Positions 54,010-63,610 of a stretch of DNA of 64,000 nt are shown piece by piece. How positions within the stretch are numbered: position 1 is the first letter of the stretch; every line of letters starts with the position of its first letter. The stretch is from Bradyrhizobium sp. NFR13. GTDB taxonomy: Bacteria > Pseudomonadota > Alphaproteobacteria > Rhizobiales > Xanthobacteraceae. The position numbers were made by a program, and so were the translations under genes. Where the stretch lies: contig NZ_FOTP01000002.1 of NCBI RefSeq assembly GCF_900114605.1, forward strand, positions 1-64,000. The letters are read 5' to 3'. The notes beneath the pieces are model-generated. The model had not been told where the DNA came from, made no database searches, and worked only from the letters and a program-made list of their open reading frames with translations.

Positions 54010-56436
54010 ATGACTGCCTCCAAACCCCGGCCAACCATTGTTCACGGCGAAAGCCACTCCTATCCGGTGTTGCCGCTGCGCGACATCGTTGTCTTCCCGC
54101 ACATGATCGTGCCTCTCTTCGTCGGCCGCGAGAAATCGATCCGCGCGCTCGAAGAGGTGATGAAGAACGATGCGCTCATCATGCTCGCCACGCAGAAGAA
54201 TGCGTCGGATGATGATCCAGCCCCGGACTCCATTTACGAGATCGGTACGCTCGCCAGCGTGCTGCAGCTGCTGAAGCTTCCCGACGGTACCGTGAAGGTG
54301 CTGGTGGAAGGCCTCGAGCGCGCGAAGGTCGAGAAGTATTCCGATCGCACCGAATATTACGAAGCGACGGCAATCGCGCTGGCCGATACCGATGCGAAGA
54401 GCGTCGAGGCGGAAGCGTTGTCGCGTTCGGTGGTCTCGGACTTCGAGAGCTATGTGAAGCTCAACAAGAAGATCTCCGCCGAAGTCGTCGGCGTCGTGCA
54501 GGCGATCACTGACTTCGCCAAGCTCGGCGACACCGTCGCGTCGCATCTCGCCGTCAAGATCGCGGATCGCCAGGGCATCCTGGAAACGCTGTCCGTCACC
54601 GCGCGCCTGGAGAAGGTGCTCGGCCTGATGGAGAGCGAGATCTCGGTGCTGCAGGTCGAGAAGCGCATCCGCTCGCGCGTCAAGCGCCAGATGGAGAAGA
54701 CGCAGCGCGAGTACTATCTCAACGAACAGATGAAGGCGATCCAGAAGGAACTCGGCGACGACGAAGGTCGTGACGAGCTCGCCGACATCGAAGAGAAGAT
54801 CGCCAAGACCAAGCTGTCGAAGGAAGCTCGCGAGAAGGCGCAGCATGAGCTGAAGAAGCTGCGCCAGATGTCGCCAATGTCCGCGGAAGCGACCGTCGTG
54901 CGCAACTATCTCGACTGGCTGCTGTCGATTCCGTGGGGCAAGAAGTCCAAGGTCAAGAAGGACCTCGCCGCGGCGCAGGCCGTGCTGGACGACGATCACT
55001 ACGGGCTCGAGAAGGTCAAGGACCGTATCGTCGAGTATCTCGCGGTGCAGACGCGTGCCAACAAGCTGAGCGGGCCGATCCTGTGCCTCGTCGGTCCTCC
55101 CGGCGTCGGCAAGACCTCGCTCGGCAAGTCGATCGCGAAGGCGACCGGACGCGAGTTCGTGCGCGTGTCGCTCGGCGGCGTGCGCGACGAAGCGGAGATC
55201 CGCGGACATCGCCGGACCTATATCGGTTCGATGCCCGGCAAGATCATCCAGTCGATGCGCAAGGCGAAGACGACGAATCCGCTCTTCCTGCTGGACGAGA
55301 TCGACAAGATGGGCGCCGACTTCCGCGGCGATCCGTCGTCGGCTCTGCTTGAGGTCCTCGACCCCGAGCAGAACGGCACCTTTGCCGATCACTATCTGGA
55401 GGTCGACTACGATCTGTCGAACGTGATGTTCATCACCACGGCGAACACCCTAAATATTCCGGGCCCGCTGATGGATCGTATGGAGATCATCCGGATCGCC
55501 GGCTACACGGAGAACGAGAAGGTCGAGATCGCCCGCAAGCATCTCATCCCGATCGCGCTCTCCAAGCACGGCCTGGATGCCAAGGAATGGTCGATGGACG
55601 ACGACTCCTTGCTGCTGATGATCCGCCGCTACACCCGCGAAGCGGGCGTGCGTAATCTGGAGCGTGAGCTCTCCACACTGGCCCGCAAGGCCGTGAAGGA
55701 GCTGATGCTCTCGAAGAAGAAGGTGGTGAAGGTCACCGAGAAGAATCTCGAAGAGTTCCTGGGCGTGGCCAAGTATCGCTACGGGGAAATCGAGAGCGAC
55801 GATCAGGTCGGTGTCGTCACCGGTCTGGCATGGACGGATGTCGGTGGTGAGCTGCTCACCATTGAAGGCGTCATGATGCCCGGCAAGGGCCGCATGACCG
55901 TCACCGGCAACCTGCGCGACGTGATGAAGGAATCGATCTCGGCGGCGGCGTCCTATGTCCGTTCGCGCGCGATCACCTTCGGGATCGAACCGCCGCTGTT
56001 CGAGCGGCGCGACATCCACGTCCACGTGCCCGAGGGCGCAACGCCGAAGGACGGTCCGTCCGCAGGCGTGGCGATGGCGACGACGATCGTGTCGGTGCTC
56101 ACGGGCATTCCGATCCGGCACGATGTCGCTATGACCGGCGAGATCACGCTGCGCGGCCGTGTGCTGCCGATCGGCGGTCTGAAGGAGAAGTTACTGGCGG
56201 CGGCTCGCGGCGGCATCAAGACGGTGCTGATCCCCGAGGACAATGCCAAGGACCTCACCGAGATCTCCGATGCCATCAAGGGCGGGCTGAACATCATCCC
56301 GGTCGCCCGGATGGACGAGGTGATCGCCAACGCCCTGGTAAGGGCGCCGAAGGCGATCGTCTGGGAAGAGGACACCAAGCTGCCGGTGAAGGCCGACGGC
56401 GCAGAAGAGGCCGCAGGCGGCCTGACGGCCCACTAA
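54010..56436 (+). CDS. lon: Lon protease
   Basis: An 808-residue ATP-dependent protease. The N-terminal substrate-binding domain begins [20 protein letters not shown], followed by a coiled-coil stretch (residues about 200-280). The ATPase has Walker [17 protein letters not shown] and Walker [11 protein letters not shown]. The C-terminal protease domain carries the Ser-Lys dyad as DGPSAGVAM and [10 protein letters not shown]. The start has AAGGA upstream and fits the family length; a longer frame was rejected. Confidence 0.98.
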   Translation: MTASKPRPTIVHGESHSYPVLPLRDIVVFPHMIVPLFVGREKSIRALEEVMKNDALIMLATQKNASDDDPAPDSIYEIGTLASVLQLLKLPDGTVKVLVEGLERAKVEKYSDRTEYYEATAIALADTDAKSVEAEALSRSVVSDFESYVKLNKKISAEVVGVVQAITDFAKLGDTVASHLAVKIADRQGILETLSVTARLEKVLGLMESEISVLQVEKRIRSRVKRQMEKTQREYYLNEQMKAIQKELGDDEGRDELADIEEKIAKTKLSKEAREKAQHELKKLRQMSPMSAEATVVRNYLDWLLSIPWGKKSKVKKDLAAAQAVLDDDHYGLEKVKDRIVEYLAVQTRANKLSGPILCLVGPPGVGKTSLGKSIAKATGREFVRVSLGGVRDEAEIRGHRRTYIGSMPGKIIQSMRKAKTTNPLFLLDEIDKMGADFRGDPSSALLEVLDPEQNGTFADHYLEVDYDLSNVMFITTANTLNIPGPLMDRMEIIRIAGYTENEKVEIARKHLIPIALSKHGLDAKEWSMDDDSLLLMIRRYTREAGVRNLERELSTLARKAVKELMLSKKKVVKVTEKNLEEFLGVAKYRYGEIESDDQVGVVTGLAWTDVGGELLTIEGVMMPGKGRMTVTGNLRDVMKESISAAASYVRSRAITFGIEPPLFERRDIHVHVPEGATPKDGPSAGVAMATTIVSVLTGIPIRHDVAMTGEITLRGRVLPIGGLKEKLLAAARGGIKTVLIPEDNAKDLTEISDAIKGGLNIIPVARMDEVIANALVRAPKAIVWEEDTKLPVKADGAEEAAGGLTAH

Positions 56437-56460
56437 GGCCGGACTTCTCGACAACAATCA

Positions 56461-56489
56461 GCGGCGCCCTTCGGGGCGCCGCTTTTTTT
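56461..56489 (+). terminator. Terminator after lon
   Basis: Stem GCGGCGCCC / GGGCGCCGC with loop around TTC and seven T. Confidence 0.9.
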
Positions 56490-56534
56490 GTGGCATCATC
56501 CGGCGCAGATGAGGCCATGAGGGAGGAGCGCGAC

Positions 56535-56951
56535 ATGCAGATCGACGGCCAATGCCACTGCGGCTTCATCAGCTATCGCGCGACAATCGATCCGCAGCGG
56601 GTGTCGATCTGCCATTGCACGGATTGCCAGACCATGACCGGCTCGCCCTATCGCGTCACGGTGCTGACCCCGGTCGATACGATCGAGATGACGGGCGGTG
56701 CACCGAAGGTCTACGTCAAGCGCGGCGACAACGGTCTCAACCGGCTGCAGCACTTTTGCGGAGACTGCGGTTCGCCGATGTTCGCCAGCGGCGAAGCGGC
56801 TGAGGATAACGAGTGGGGTATTCGCTGGGGCAGCATCCGCCAGCGCGCCGAGCTTCCGCCACGACGTCAGATCTGGTGCCGGTCAGCGGCGCCCTGGATT
56901 CATGATCTTGCGGAACTGCCGGCGTGGCCGAAGGGATCGAACGATCCGTAG
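56535..56951 (+). CDS. GFA family protein
   Basis: A 138-residue zinc protein of the glutathione-dependent formaldehyde-activating (GFA/CENP-V) fold. The metal cysteines are visible in GQCHCGFISYRA, ICHCTDCQTMTGSPYR and HFCGDCGSPMF. GFA members range from S-hydroxymethylglutathione synthase-type enzymes to proteins of unknown role. The ATG has GGAGGAG eight bases upstream. Monocistronic between lon and tRNA-Val. Confidence 0.9.
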   Translation: MQIDGQCHCGFISYRATIDPQRVSICHCTDCQTMTGSPYRVTVLTPVDTIEMTGGAPKVYVKRGDNGLNRLQHFCGDCGSPMFASGEAAEDNEWGIRWGSIRQRAELPPRRQIWCRSAAPWIHDLAELPAWPKGSNDP

Positions 56952-57016
56952 GACGAGATGATCCACGCAGAACGCCTTGCCGCGGGGAAGTCCCGGCGTT
57001 AAAGAGAGGCCGTGAG

Positions 57017-57092
57017 GGCGGCTAGCTCAGCTGGTTAGAGCATCTCGTTTACACCGAGAGGGTCGGGAGTTCGAATCTCTCGCCGCCTACCA
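57017..57092 (+). tRNA. tRNA-Val (TAC)
   Basis: A 76-nt tRNA. Acceptor GGGCGGC / GCCGCCT with a G-T first pair, anticodon stem TCTCG / CGAGA with loop TTTACAC (anticodon TAC), T-arm with TTCGAAT and encoded CCA. Confidence 0.95.
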
Positions 57093-57125
57093 CTTCCCTA
57101 AACCCATGTCCTCCGAGTGCTTCGC

Positions 57126-57311
57126 CTAGCGTGCCGCCAGCACCTTGGCGAGTTGAACGCCTTCGTTCAACAGTGCCATACGCAGCAGATCATAGGTCGT
57201 CTCGGACCCGCACGCGTTTGCCAACCGCAGGGCTTGCAGCATCGTGGCGATCAGCTCGTCACTGTCCTTGCCGCCCTGAATGACCTGGAACTGATTGTGG
57301 GACATTGGCAT
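57126..57311 (-). CDS. Small protein coupled to luxI
   Basis: A 61-residue product beginning MPMSHNQFQVIQGGKDSDEL, then a helical stretch (IATMLQALRLANACGSETTY, DLLRMALLNEGVQLAKVL). The ATG overlaps the luxI stop by one base (TGATG), so translation is coupled. A third gene tightly linked to luxI and luxR often encodes a modulator; no such activity is known for this sequence and I recognise no family. Confidence 0.6.
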   Translation of the reverse strand: MPMSHNQFQVIQGGKDSDELIATMLQALRLANACGSETTYDLLRMALLNEGVQLAKVLAAR

Positions 57312-57925
57312 CAGGCGATCCACCGGGATGTTTGAGGCAGCGCAAAAACACTCTCTTCGATAGCGACACTCTTGCTGACACGAGCGAAGCACTTTTCGCT
57401 GACATGAAACAGCACGGCGATGGTCGCCTCGCCATCGATCATGGCTGGCAATCCCAGCGGCTCGATCTCCAGTCCGAAGCCCTGAAGAATAGGAATGCGC
57501 AAGGGATTGATGACCGAGGTGAAGCCGGACAGGCCCTCCATCAGGCCATATTCCTGGATCGCCAGCAGCAGTTCGAAATAGTGCCGGCTGCGGCGTTCGG
57601 ATTTGCGCATGGCAAAGCGCGTCAGCTCCAGCACGTCGCGGCGCTGGATCAGCGCGCCATCGACAAGCTGCGCAAAATGCTCGCTGAGCATGTGAGGCAA
57701 TACGGTTGGATAGAGCCGGAACCCGCCTGCGACAGCGCCTGCGTCATTGGCCGCGACCAGATAGACGGCAGCATCATCGTCATACTGGTCTTTCTCGTGG
57801 ATGCCATCGACATCAAAGGCGGTCCAGCCGCGCTCTCCGACGAAAACCTCGTGCCGGAGCCGAAACTGCTTGTCCAGGAGATCGCCGAACTGCCCAGCAT
57901 TACCGCTGTGAATGACCTCGATCAT
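57311..57925 (-). CDS. LuxI family acyl-homoserine-lactone synthase
   Basis: A 204-residue enzyme that makes an acyl-homoserine lactone from SAM and an acyl donor. The conserved LuxI positions are in RLRHEVFVGERGW, FDVDGIHEKDQYDDDAAVYL and ELTRFAMRKSERRSRHYFEL. The ATG at 57,925 follows GGAGAG and gives MIEVIHSGN at the N terminus; an ATG thirteen codons upstream lacks a ribosome site. The signal cannot be told; relatives in this family make aryl or branched lactones. The upstream gene is its luxR partner. Confidence 0.93.
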   Translation of the reverse strand: MIEVIHSGNAGQFGDLLDKQFRLRHEVFVGERGWTAFDVDGIHEKDQYDDDAAVYLVAANDAGAVAGGFRLYPTVLPHMLSEHFAQLVDGALIQRRDVLELTRFAMRKSERRSRHYFELLLAIQEYGLMEGLSGFTSVINPLRIPILQGFGLEIEPLGLPAMIDGEATIAVLFHVSEKCFARVSKSVAIEESVFALPQTSRWIA

Positions 57926-57955
57926 AAAAAGCTCTCCACGCTCGTCTGCGTGGAG
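57926..57955 (-). promoter_or_regulatory. Hairpin at the luxI ribosome site
   Basis: On the minus strand CTCCACGC / GCGTGGAG with loop AGACGA, then AGCTTTTT and the luxI ATG. The 3' arm includes the GGAG ribosome site, and the T run makes it terminator-like. Confidence 0.5.
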
Positions 57956-58007
57956 GGTGCTCATGATGAGTTTTGTCGCGATATTCCGTGGGCAGGGGAT
58001 TGACAAT

Positions 58008-58742
58008 TCAGAAAGCGATCAGCCCTTGTGTGATCGCTTCGGCCACGGCCTGCGCGCGCGTATGCGCATTCAACTTGTGCATGGCGGCAGTAACAGTCTT
58101 GTTCACCGTATCCTCGGAGATACCGAGAATGACGCTCGTGTCCCAGGCGGTCTTTCCGGCAGCAACCCAGCTGACGACCTCGCGCTCCCTCAGGGTGAGG
58201 GCGATCGACTTCGCTCGCTGGTGAGAGCGAAGCGTCGCAAAGCGGTTGAACGCATACATGGTGACGAGCTCGATGGCGCCGCGCGCGTCCTCGGTATTTT
58301 CGACTTCAAACCCTGCCAGTGACAGGCCGGCCTGATAGCCGTTCATGCCGTGCACGGGGGCGCAGAGGCCGAACTTCAATCCGTAATCGACGGATGCGAT
58401 CTCCATGATAGTCCGTGATATCGGGCTGACCTCATCGAGCCGGATGTCGGACCATGTGAACAGCTCGGGTTGCCGGCGGATCCGCGGCGCAACGGGATCC
58501 GAGGCATAGAAATTGGATGCGTTATATTGTTCGGCCCATGGCTTGGGCCATACTTTCAGCAACACGCGATCTTCGAACGATTGGTTGACGCCGGTTGAGG
58601 CCAGAAAGCAGATGTGGTTGTAGCCAAATGAGTTGACTGTAGCGGCCACGATATCGCCAACCGCGGACATGGAGGCGGCATTGGCGATGCCTTCAATGGC
58701 CGACAATGCGGTCTGAAAATGCTTGCCTTTGAATGACCCCAT
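58008..58742 (-). CDS. LuxR family quorum-sensing regulator
   Basis: A 244-residue regulator. The N-terminal autoinducer-binding domain (residues about 20-165) has the usual Trp/Tyr/Asp positions: WAEQYNASNFYASDPVA and FTWSDIR. The C-terminal LuxR-type HTH reads LTLREREVVSWVAAGKTAWD then ISEDTVNKTVTAAMHKLNAH. It precedes luxI by 83 bases on the same strand. No 20-bp lux box could be identified by eye in the upstream region. Confidence 0.93.
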   Translation of the reverse strand: MGSFKGKHFQTALSAIEGIANAASMSAVGDIVAATVNSFGYNHICFLASTGVNQSFEDRVLLKVWPKPWAEQYNASNFYASDPVAPRIRRQPELFTWSDIRLDEVSPISRTIMEIASVDYGLKFGLCAPVHGMNGYQAGLSLAGFEVENTEDARGAIELVTMYAFNRFATLRSHQRAKSIALTLREREVVSWVAAGKTAWDTSVILGISEDTVNKTVTAAMHKLNAHTRAQAVAEAITQGLIAF

Positions 58743-58906
58743 GGCGCGCCTGCATATCAGCTGAAATGGAGCTATGTTTTTGAGAATTAATTCTTGTTAT
58801 ATTTTATAATTATGTACTGGGGTGAGCATATCGTGGCTGTCATGGCGCGCAATTCGCCATTCGATTGACGGCACAACTATACACCGTTCCGTCACTGCCG
58901 GAACGC

Positions 58907-58938
58907 CGGCCCTCGCTGCTTGTGCAGCGAGGGCCGGT
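58907..58938. terminator. Long GC inverted repeat
   Basis: Stem CCGGCCCTCGCTGC / GCAGCGAGGGCCGG with loop TTGT and a short T-rich tail on the plus strand. It lies just beyond the peptidase T stop codon and is a probable pepT transcript end, though the T run favours the other strand. Confidence 0.55.
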
Positions 58939-58950
58939 TCTTTGTTACCA

Positions 58951-60210
58951 CTACGCCCGTTCTTCCCAGATCATCGCCAGATGCACGATGGTCTGCACGG
59001 CCTTTTCCATGTCCTGGACGCTGACCCATTCGGTACGGCCATGGAAGGCGTGTTCGCCGGCGAAGATATTGGGGCAGGGCAGGCCCATGAAGGACAGCCG
59101 CGATCCGTCGGTGCCGCCGCGAATGCTGCTGCGGACGGGTTTGAGCCCGGCGCGCTGGATCGCTTCCACGGCGTATTCGACCATCTGTGGATAGCGGTCG
59201 ATCACCTGCTTCATGTTGCGGTATTGCTGCTTGATCTCGAGCGTCGCCGTCGAATGCGGATAGGCCGTCATCACGTCATCGACGATGGATTGCAGCAGCG
59301 CTTCCTTCTCCGCGAGGCCGTCATCCGTGAAGTCGCGCACTATCAGACTGAGCGTCGCTTTCTCTAGCGCACCTGAAATGCCGATCGGATGCAGGAAGCC
59401 TTGCTTGCCGTCGGTGCTCTCGGGCGAACAAGTATCTTTCGGCAGTCGCTCGACGATCGCGGCGGCGATCTTGATGGCGTGCTCCATCTTGCCCTTGGCA
59501 AAGCCCGGATGCGCGCTGACGCCTTCGATGGTGATGACGGCACCGTCGGCCGAGAAAGTCTCATCCTCGATATAGCCGGCGGTCTCGCCATCCATGGTGT
59601 AGGCGAAGTCGGCGCCCAGTTTTGTCAGGTCGACCTTGTCGACGCCGCGGCCGATCTCTTCATCGGGGGTGAACAGAATCTTGATGGTGCCGTGCCTGAT
59701 CTGCGGATTGGCAACCAGGAAACGTGCCGCGTCCATGATCTCGGCAAGGCCAGCCTTGTTGTCGGCGCCCAGCAGAGTGGTGCCGTCGGTGGTGATGATG
59801 TCATGGCCGATCTGGTCCTTCAGCGCCGGATTGTCGGCGACGCGGATGACCTGCGTCGTGTCCACCGGCAGCACGATATCGCCGCCGCGATAGTTCCTGA
59901 CGATCTGCGGTCTGACGTTCTTGCCGCTGCAGTCGGGCGAGGTGTCCATATGCGAGCAGAAGCAGATCACCGGCACTTTCTTGTCCGATGTCGCGGGGAT
60001 CGTCGCATAGACGTAGCCATGCTCGTCGAGATGCGCGTCCCTGAGCCCGAGGTCCCGCAGCTCCTGCGCGAGCACGCGGCCGAGATCTTTCTGTTTTTCG
60101 GTCGATGGGCAGGTCGGGGAGGCGGGGTCGGACTGGGTGTCGATCACCACATAGCGCAGGAAGCGCGCAGTCACGTCATGGGCGAAATCGAAGGGGGGAG
60201 TTGCTGTCAA
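58951..60210 (-). CDS. pepT: Peptidase T
   Basis: A 419-residue zinc tripeptidase of the M20 family that removes N-terminal residues from tripeptides in the cytoplasm. Metal and catalytic segments are CFCSHMDTSPDCSG (His, catalytic Asp), LLGADNKAGLAEIMDA, FTPDEEIGRGVDKVDL (catalytic and metal Glu), YTMDGETAGYIEDETF and the C-terminal NIFAGEHAFHGRTEWV. Family length fits. Monocistronic between the lux operon and HU. Confidence 0.96.
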   Translation of the reverse strand: MTATPPFDFAHDVTARFLRYVVIDTQSDPASPTCPSTEKQKDLGRVLAQELRDLGLRDAHLDEHGYVYATIPATSDKKVPVICFCSHMDTSPDCSGKNVRPQIVRNYRGGDIVLPVDTTQVIRVADNPALKDQIGHDIITTDGTTLLGADNKAGLAEIMDAARFLVANPQIRHGTIKILFTPDEEIGRGVDKVDLTKLGADFAYTMDGETAGYIEDETFSADGAVITIEGVSAHPGFAKGKMEHAIKIAAAIVERLPKDTCSPESTDGKQGFLHPIGISGALEKATLSLIVRDFTDDGLAEKEALLQSIVDDVMTAYPHSTATLEIKQQYRNMKQVIDRYPQMVEYAVEAIQRAGLKPVRSSIRGGTDGSRLSFMGLPCPNIFAGEHAFHGRTEWVSVQDMEKAVQTIVHLAMIWEERA

Positions 60211-60308
60211 AGGGCACCATCTGATTGCAGAAGTCCTGGCAGCTTAGAAGTTTCATTCCGGGCCGTCACGAGGACGCGGCCCGGAATGAGATCAGTTCAA
60301 ACGGTCGA

Positions 60309-60629
60309 TCAGACGGCTTCCTTGAGTTCCTTGGCCGGCCGGAACGCAACCTTCTTGCTGGCCGCGATCTCGATCTGCTCGCCGGTTGCCGGGTTGCGAC
60401 CCATGCGGGCGGCGCGCTTGCGGACCTGAAGGATGCCAAGGCCGACGATGCGGATACGCTCGCCGTTCTTGAGGTGGTTGGTGATGCGCTCCACCATGTC
60501 ACCGAGGATTTCTTCGGCCTTCTTCTTCGACAGCTCGTGATCTTCAGCCAGGGCCGCGGCGAGATGCTTCAGCGTGATGGTGGGAGGCGTGGCCGCTTTC
60601 GCGGCAGTGGTGGTTGCAGCTTTTGCCAT
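60309..60629 (-). CDS. HU family DNA-binding protein
   Basis: A 106-residue nucleoid protein. After a 20-residue Ala/Thr-rich N-terminal extension, the HU fold reads LKHLAAALAEDHELSKKKAE, RIRIVGLGILQVRKRAARMG then RNPATGEQIEIAASKKVAFR. The DNA-binding arm motif RNPATGE is intact. The extension may mark a variant of classical HU. Separate from pepT by about 100 bases. Confidence 0.95.
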   Translation of the reverse strand: MAKAATTTAAKAATPPTITLKHLAAALAEDHELSKKKAEEILGDMVERITNHLKNGERIRIVGLGILQVRKRAARMGRNPATGEQIEIAASKKVAFRPAKELKEAV

Positions 60630-60884
60630 GAATCTGGCCCTTCTCGTTTGTGGTCTGTCTTAAACCTGTGACGCAGCAGGGCTTAAACGATTCGGAGCGA
60701 TGCCGCCCCGCTGTTTTGCCTGCAAACAGGGGCTTATTTGCATTTCCGGCCTTAAAACGGCTTTCTCGCAAAGCCTGCAGCGACGCCTTCTTGTGATGTC
60801 CCCGGGAATGGTTCTGCAACGTCCTTGACTTCAAAAGGACGTCCCTTTATGTCCAGCCCCATTGCGGGATTGCAGACGATCCAC

Positions 60885-60961
60885 GCGGGAGTAGCTCAGT
60901 TGGTTAGAGCGCTGCCCTGTCACGGCAGAGGTCGCGGGTTCGAGTCCCGTCTCTCGCGCCA
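60885..60961 (+). tRNA. tRNA-Asp (GTC)
   Basis: A 77-nt tRNA. Acceptor GCGGGAG / CTCTCGC, anticodon stem CTGCC / GGCAG with loop CTGTCAC (anticodon GTC), T-arm GCGGGTTCGAGTCCCGT and encoded CCA. Confidence 0.96.
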
Positions 60962-61070
60962 TTCCATCGGGAATGGCGGAATTCAGGTCCATCCGCGGTC
61001 ATCCCCACAAGTTTCTGCAAGAGAACTATAGAGTTGCAGACGTCTCGCGCGGCTTTTGACGTGCCGGCGC

Positions 61071-61331
61071 TCAGAACGAATCTGCGAGCGCGATTTCCTG
61101 CTTCAGCGCCTCGATTCGCCGCGCGGCTTCAGCGCGCGTCAGATCCTTTTCGAATTGTTTGGGCTGATAGGCCTCGATCGCCAGCGATTTCAGCGTCAGC
61201 GCCTGGCCGCGGGTCATCGGGCCGGAGAGGCGATCCGGCAGGCTCTCATAAGACGATACTGATGCCGCAATCGCCGGGACGACGATCTCACTGCGGGCGT
61301 TCAAAGCAAGGGCCTTCGAAGCCAGGGTCAT
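61071..61331 (-). CDS. DUF3072 family protein
   Basis: An 86-residue protein. The C-terminal part PMTRGQALTLKSLAIEA then FEKDLTRAEAARRIEALKQE is the DUF3072 helical module, of unknown function. The ATG at 61,331 has TGGAGG five bases upstream. The N-terminal third is Ser/Ala-rich. Divergent from the tandem paralogues to its right. Confidence 0.85.
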   Translation of the reverse strand: MTLASKALALNARSEIVVPAIAASVSSYESLPDRLSGPMTRGQALTLKSLAIEAYQPKQFEKDLTRAEAARRIEALKQEIALADSF

Positions 61332-61405
61332 GGGAACCTCCAAAAATCCGATCCGGGTCGAAACAATAGCTTGTTATTTTGTTCTCTTTTTGTTCTATAT
61401 CGCAA

Positions 61406-61597
61406 ATGACCAAGCTCGCCAACCTGAATTTTAGAATCGCCCGGCTGCGCTACCAGATGAGCGGGGTGCAGTCGGATATCCGGCTGCTGACCAACGCCGG
61501 GCTGGATTGCGCCAATGCCTCCATGCGCCTCCGGCGGATGCAGGCCGATCTGCTGGTGCTCATTGCGGAGCGTGAGGTGGTGGCATGTCCGGCGTGA
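61406..61597 (+). CDS. Small helical protein, paralogue A
   Basis: A 63-residue protein starting MTKLANLNFRIARLRYQMSG, continuing DIRLLTNAGLDCANASMRL then RRMQADLLVLIAERE. It is predicted to be largely alpha-helical with a possible coiled coil. The next gene overlaps it and encodes a related sequence, so the two arose by tandem duplication. No family recognised. Confidence 0.55.
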   Translation: MTKLANLNFRIARLRYQMSGVQSDIRLLTNAGLDCANASMRLRRMQADLLVLIAEREVVACPA

Positions 61598-61794
61598 GCG
61601 AGCCGCCGCGGCTCAGGATCATCACATTGCGGGCGCAGATCGCGGAGCTCGGCGCGGCGATCCGCCTGTTGCGACAGGCCGGCATGGACAACGCCGCCGC
61701 GGAGTTGCTGCTGGTGCGGAAACGCGCCGAGCTGGAGGGCTTGATGCTGCCGGGACGGAGCGGCAGGTCCGACCCACCGACGGACGAGGTTTGA
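61585..61794 (+). CDS. Small helical protein, paralogue B
   Basis: A 69-residue protein with RLRIITLRAQIAELGAAIRL, LRQAGMDNAAAELLLVRKR and AELEGLMLPG. Aligns with the previous gene across DIRLL..AG...A...L...RA.L. The ATG overlaps its neighbour by about 13 bases, consistent with coupled translation. Function unknown. Confidence 0.55.
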   Translation: MSGVSEPPRLRIITLRAQIAELGAAIRLLRQAGMDNAAAELLLVRKRAELEGLMLPGRSGRSDPPTDEV

Positions 61795-62025
61795 CGGTCC
61801 CAGCGGTCGGGAAGTCATGCGGGATTTTTGAGAATCTGCGGAAGATTTGTCGCAGCCGGCGATGCATCGGCAAGGTTGCATTTCAATCGTTGCGCCGCGC
61901 ATGGCAGAGCATGAAACTGTCAACATCCCTTGTCTTGCATGGCTTGTTGCGCTGCGCTAAGCCTCAGAACCATTCCAATGTTCGAATCTGTGGCAAAGTC
62001 AGGGCCACAGGAGTAAGGCTCGCCG

Positions 62026-62391
62026 ATGAACGGCATCTTGCAGAATTATCTCCCCCTTGTGGTCTTTATCGGCATCGCATCCGTCATCGGTCTGGCCTTG
62101 CTGATCGCGCCATTTCTCGTCGCCTACCAGCAGCCAGATCCGGAAAAGCTGTCCGCCTATGAATGCGGATTCAACGCTTTTGACGACGCGCGCATGAAGT
62201 TCGATGTGCGGTTCTATCTGGTGGCGATTCTCTTCATCATCTTCGATCTGGAAGTAGCCTTTCTGTTTCCGTGGGCAGTGGCCTTTGGCAAGCTTGGCGC
62301 AACCGGCTTCTGGTCGATGATCGTGTTTCTCGGCGTGCTCACCATCGGTTTCGCCTACGAATGGAAGAAAGGCGCCCTCGAATGGGATTGA
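62026..62391 (+). CDS. nuoA: NADH-quinone oxidoreductase subunit A
   Basis: A 121-residue three-helix membrane subunit (NuoA/ND3) of complex I. Signature [20 protein letters not shown] then [20 protein letters not shown]. First gene of the nuo operon; its stop overlaps nuoB by ten bases. Confidence 0.97.
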   Translation: MNGILQNYLPLVVFIGIASVIGLALLIAPFLVAYQQPDPEKLSAYECGFNAFDDARMKFDVRFYLVAILFIIFDLEVAFLFPWAVAFGKLGATGFWSMIVFLGVLTIGFAYEWKKGALEWD

Positions 62392-62969
62392 GCCCAGTCA
62401 CAGCCTCGGCTCCCGCCATCGCGCAGGCGCCGAAAGGCATCATCGATCCGTCCACCGGCAAGCCGGTCGGCGCGAACGATCCGTATTTTCTCGAGGTCAA
62501 TGCCGAGCTGTCCGACAAGGGCTTCTTCGTCGCCGCGACCGACGACCTGATCACCTGGGCGCGCACCGGCTCGCTGATGTGGATGACCTTTGGTCTCGCC
62601 TGCTGCGCGGTCGAGATGATGCAGGTGTCGATGCCGCGTTACGACGTCGAGCGCTTCGGCTTCGCGCCGCGCGCGTCGCCGCGTCAGTCCGACGTGATGA
62701 TCGTCGCCGGCACGCTGACCAACAAGATGGCCCCGGCGCTGCGCAAGGTCTACGACCAGATGCCTGAGCCGCGTTACGTCATCTCGATGGGCTCTTGCGC
62801 CAATGGCGGCGGCTACTACCACTATTCCTATTCGGTGGTTCGTGGCTGCGACCGTATCGTGCCGATCGACATTTATGTCCCGGGCTGCCCGCCCACCGCA
62901 GAAGCGCTGCTCTACGGCGTGCTGCTGCTGCAGAAGAAGATCCGCCGCACCGGCACGATCGAACGCTAA
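62382..62969 (+). CDS. nuoB: NADH-quinone oxidoreductase subunit B
   Basis: A 195-residue peripheral-arm subunit that holds cluster N2. The four ligating cysteines are in [34 protein letters not shown] and [13 protein letters not shown]. The start is taken at [11 protein letters not shown] inside nuoA because the upstream frame is a read-through of nuoA sequence. Overlap with nuoA indicates coupled translation. Confidence 0.96.
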   Translation: MGLSPVTASAPAIAQAPKGIIDPSTGKPVGANDPYFLEVNAELSDKGFFVAATDDLITWARTGSLMWMTFGLACCAVEMMQVSMPRYDVERFGFAPRASPRQSDVMIVAGTLTNKMAPALRKVYDQMPEPRYVISMGSCANGGGYYHYSYSVVRGCDRIVPIDIYVPGCPPTAEALLYGVLLLQKKIRRTGTIER

Positions 62970-62995
62970 GACTCGCGAACGCTTAAGGCTTTGTC

Positions 62996-63610
62996 ATGGA
63001 CGATGTGAGGCTCGACACACTGGGTCAGACGATTGTCGGTGCCCTTCCGGGTGCCGCGCTCGCGCATGAGGTTGCGTTCGGCCAGCTGACGATCGCGGTG
63101 GAAACATCGAAGATCGTCGAGGTCACGCAGTTCCTGCGTGATGATCCGCGCTGTCGCTTCGTCAATTTCACCGATGCGACGGCCGTCGACTATCCCGGCC
63201 GCGAAAAGCGCTTCGACGTCGTCTATCACCTGATGTCGCCGACGCTGAACACCCGCATTCGTCTTAAGGCTCTCGCTTCGGAGACGACCCAGGTGCCGTC
63301 GATCATCTCGGTATTTCCCGGCGCTGACTGGTTCGAGCGCGAAGCCTATGACCTCTATGGCGTGATCTTCGTCGGTCATCCCGACATGCGCAGGCTGCTG
63401 ACCGATTACGGTTTCGACGGCCATCCGCTGCGCAAGGATTTCCCGCTCACCGGCTTCGTCGAGGTTCGCTACGACGACCAGGAGAAGCGGGTGGTGTACG
63501 AGCCGGTCCGGCTCAACCAGGAATTCCGCAAATTCGATTTCCTCTCGCCCTGGGAAGGCGCGGATTATCCCGTGCTGCCCGGTGACGAGAAGGCAGAGGT
63601 CAAGCCATGA
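62996..63610 (+). CDS. nuoC: NADH-quinone oxidoreductase subunit C
   Basis: A 204-residue 30-kDa subunit of the complex I peripheral arm. Motifs are [40 protein letters not shown] and [20 protein letters not shown]. It is separate from NuoD, not fused as in enterobacteria. Its stop overlaps the nuoD ATG (ATGA). Confidence 0.97.
   Translation: MDDVRLDTLGQTIVGALPGAALAHEVAFGQLTIAVETSKIVEVTQFLRDDPRCRFVNFTDATAVDYPGREKRFDVVYHLMSPTLNTRIRLKALASETTQVPSIISVFPGADWFEREAYDLYGVIFVGHPDMRRLLTDYGFDGHPLRKDFPLTGFVEVRYDDQEKRVVYEPVRLNQEFRKFDFLSPWEGADYPVLPGDEKAEVKP

Noticed and set aside
58743-58950. Lux box upstream of luxR
   Set aside because: No 18- to 20-base inverted repeat in the expected position could be found by eye; AT-rich stretches only.
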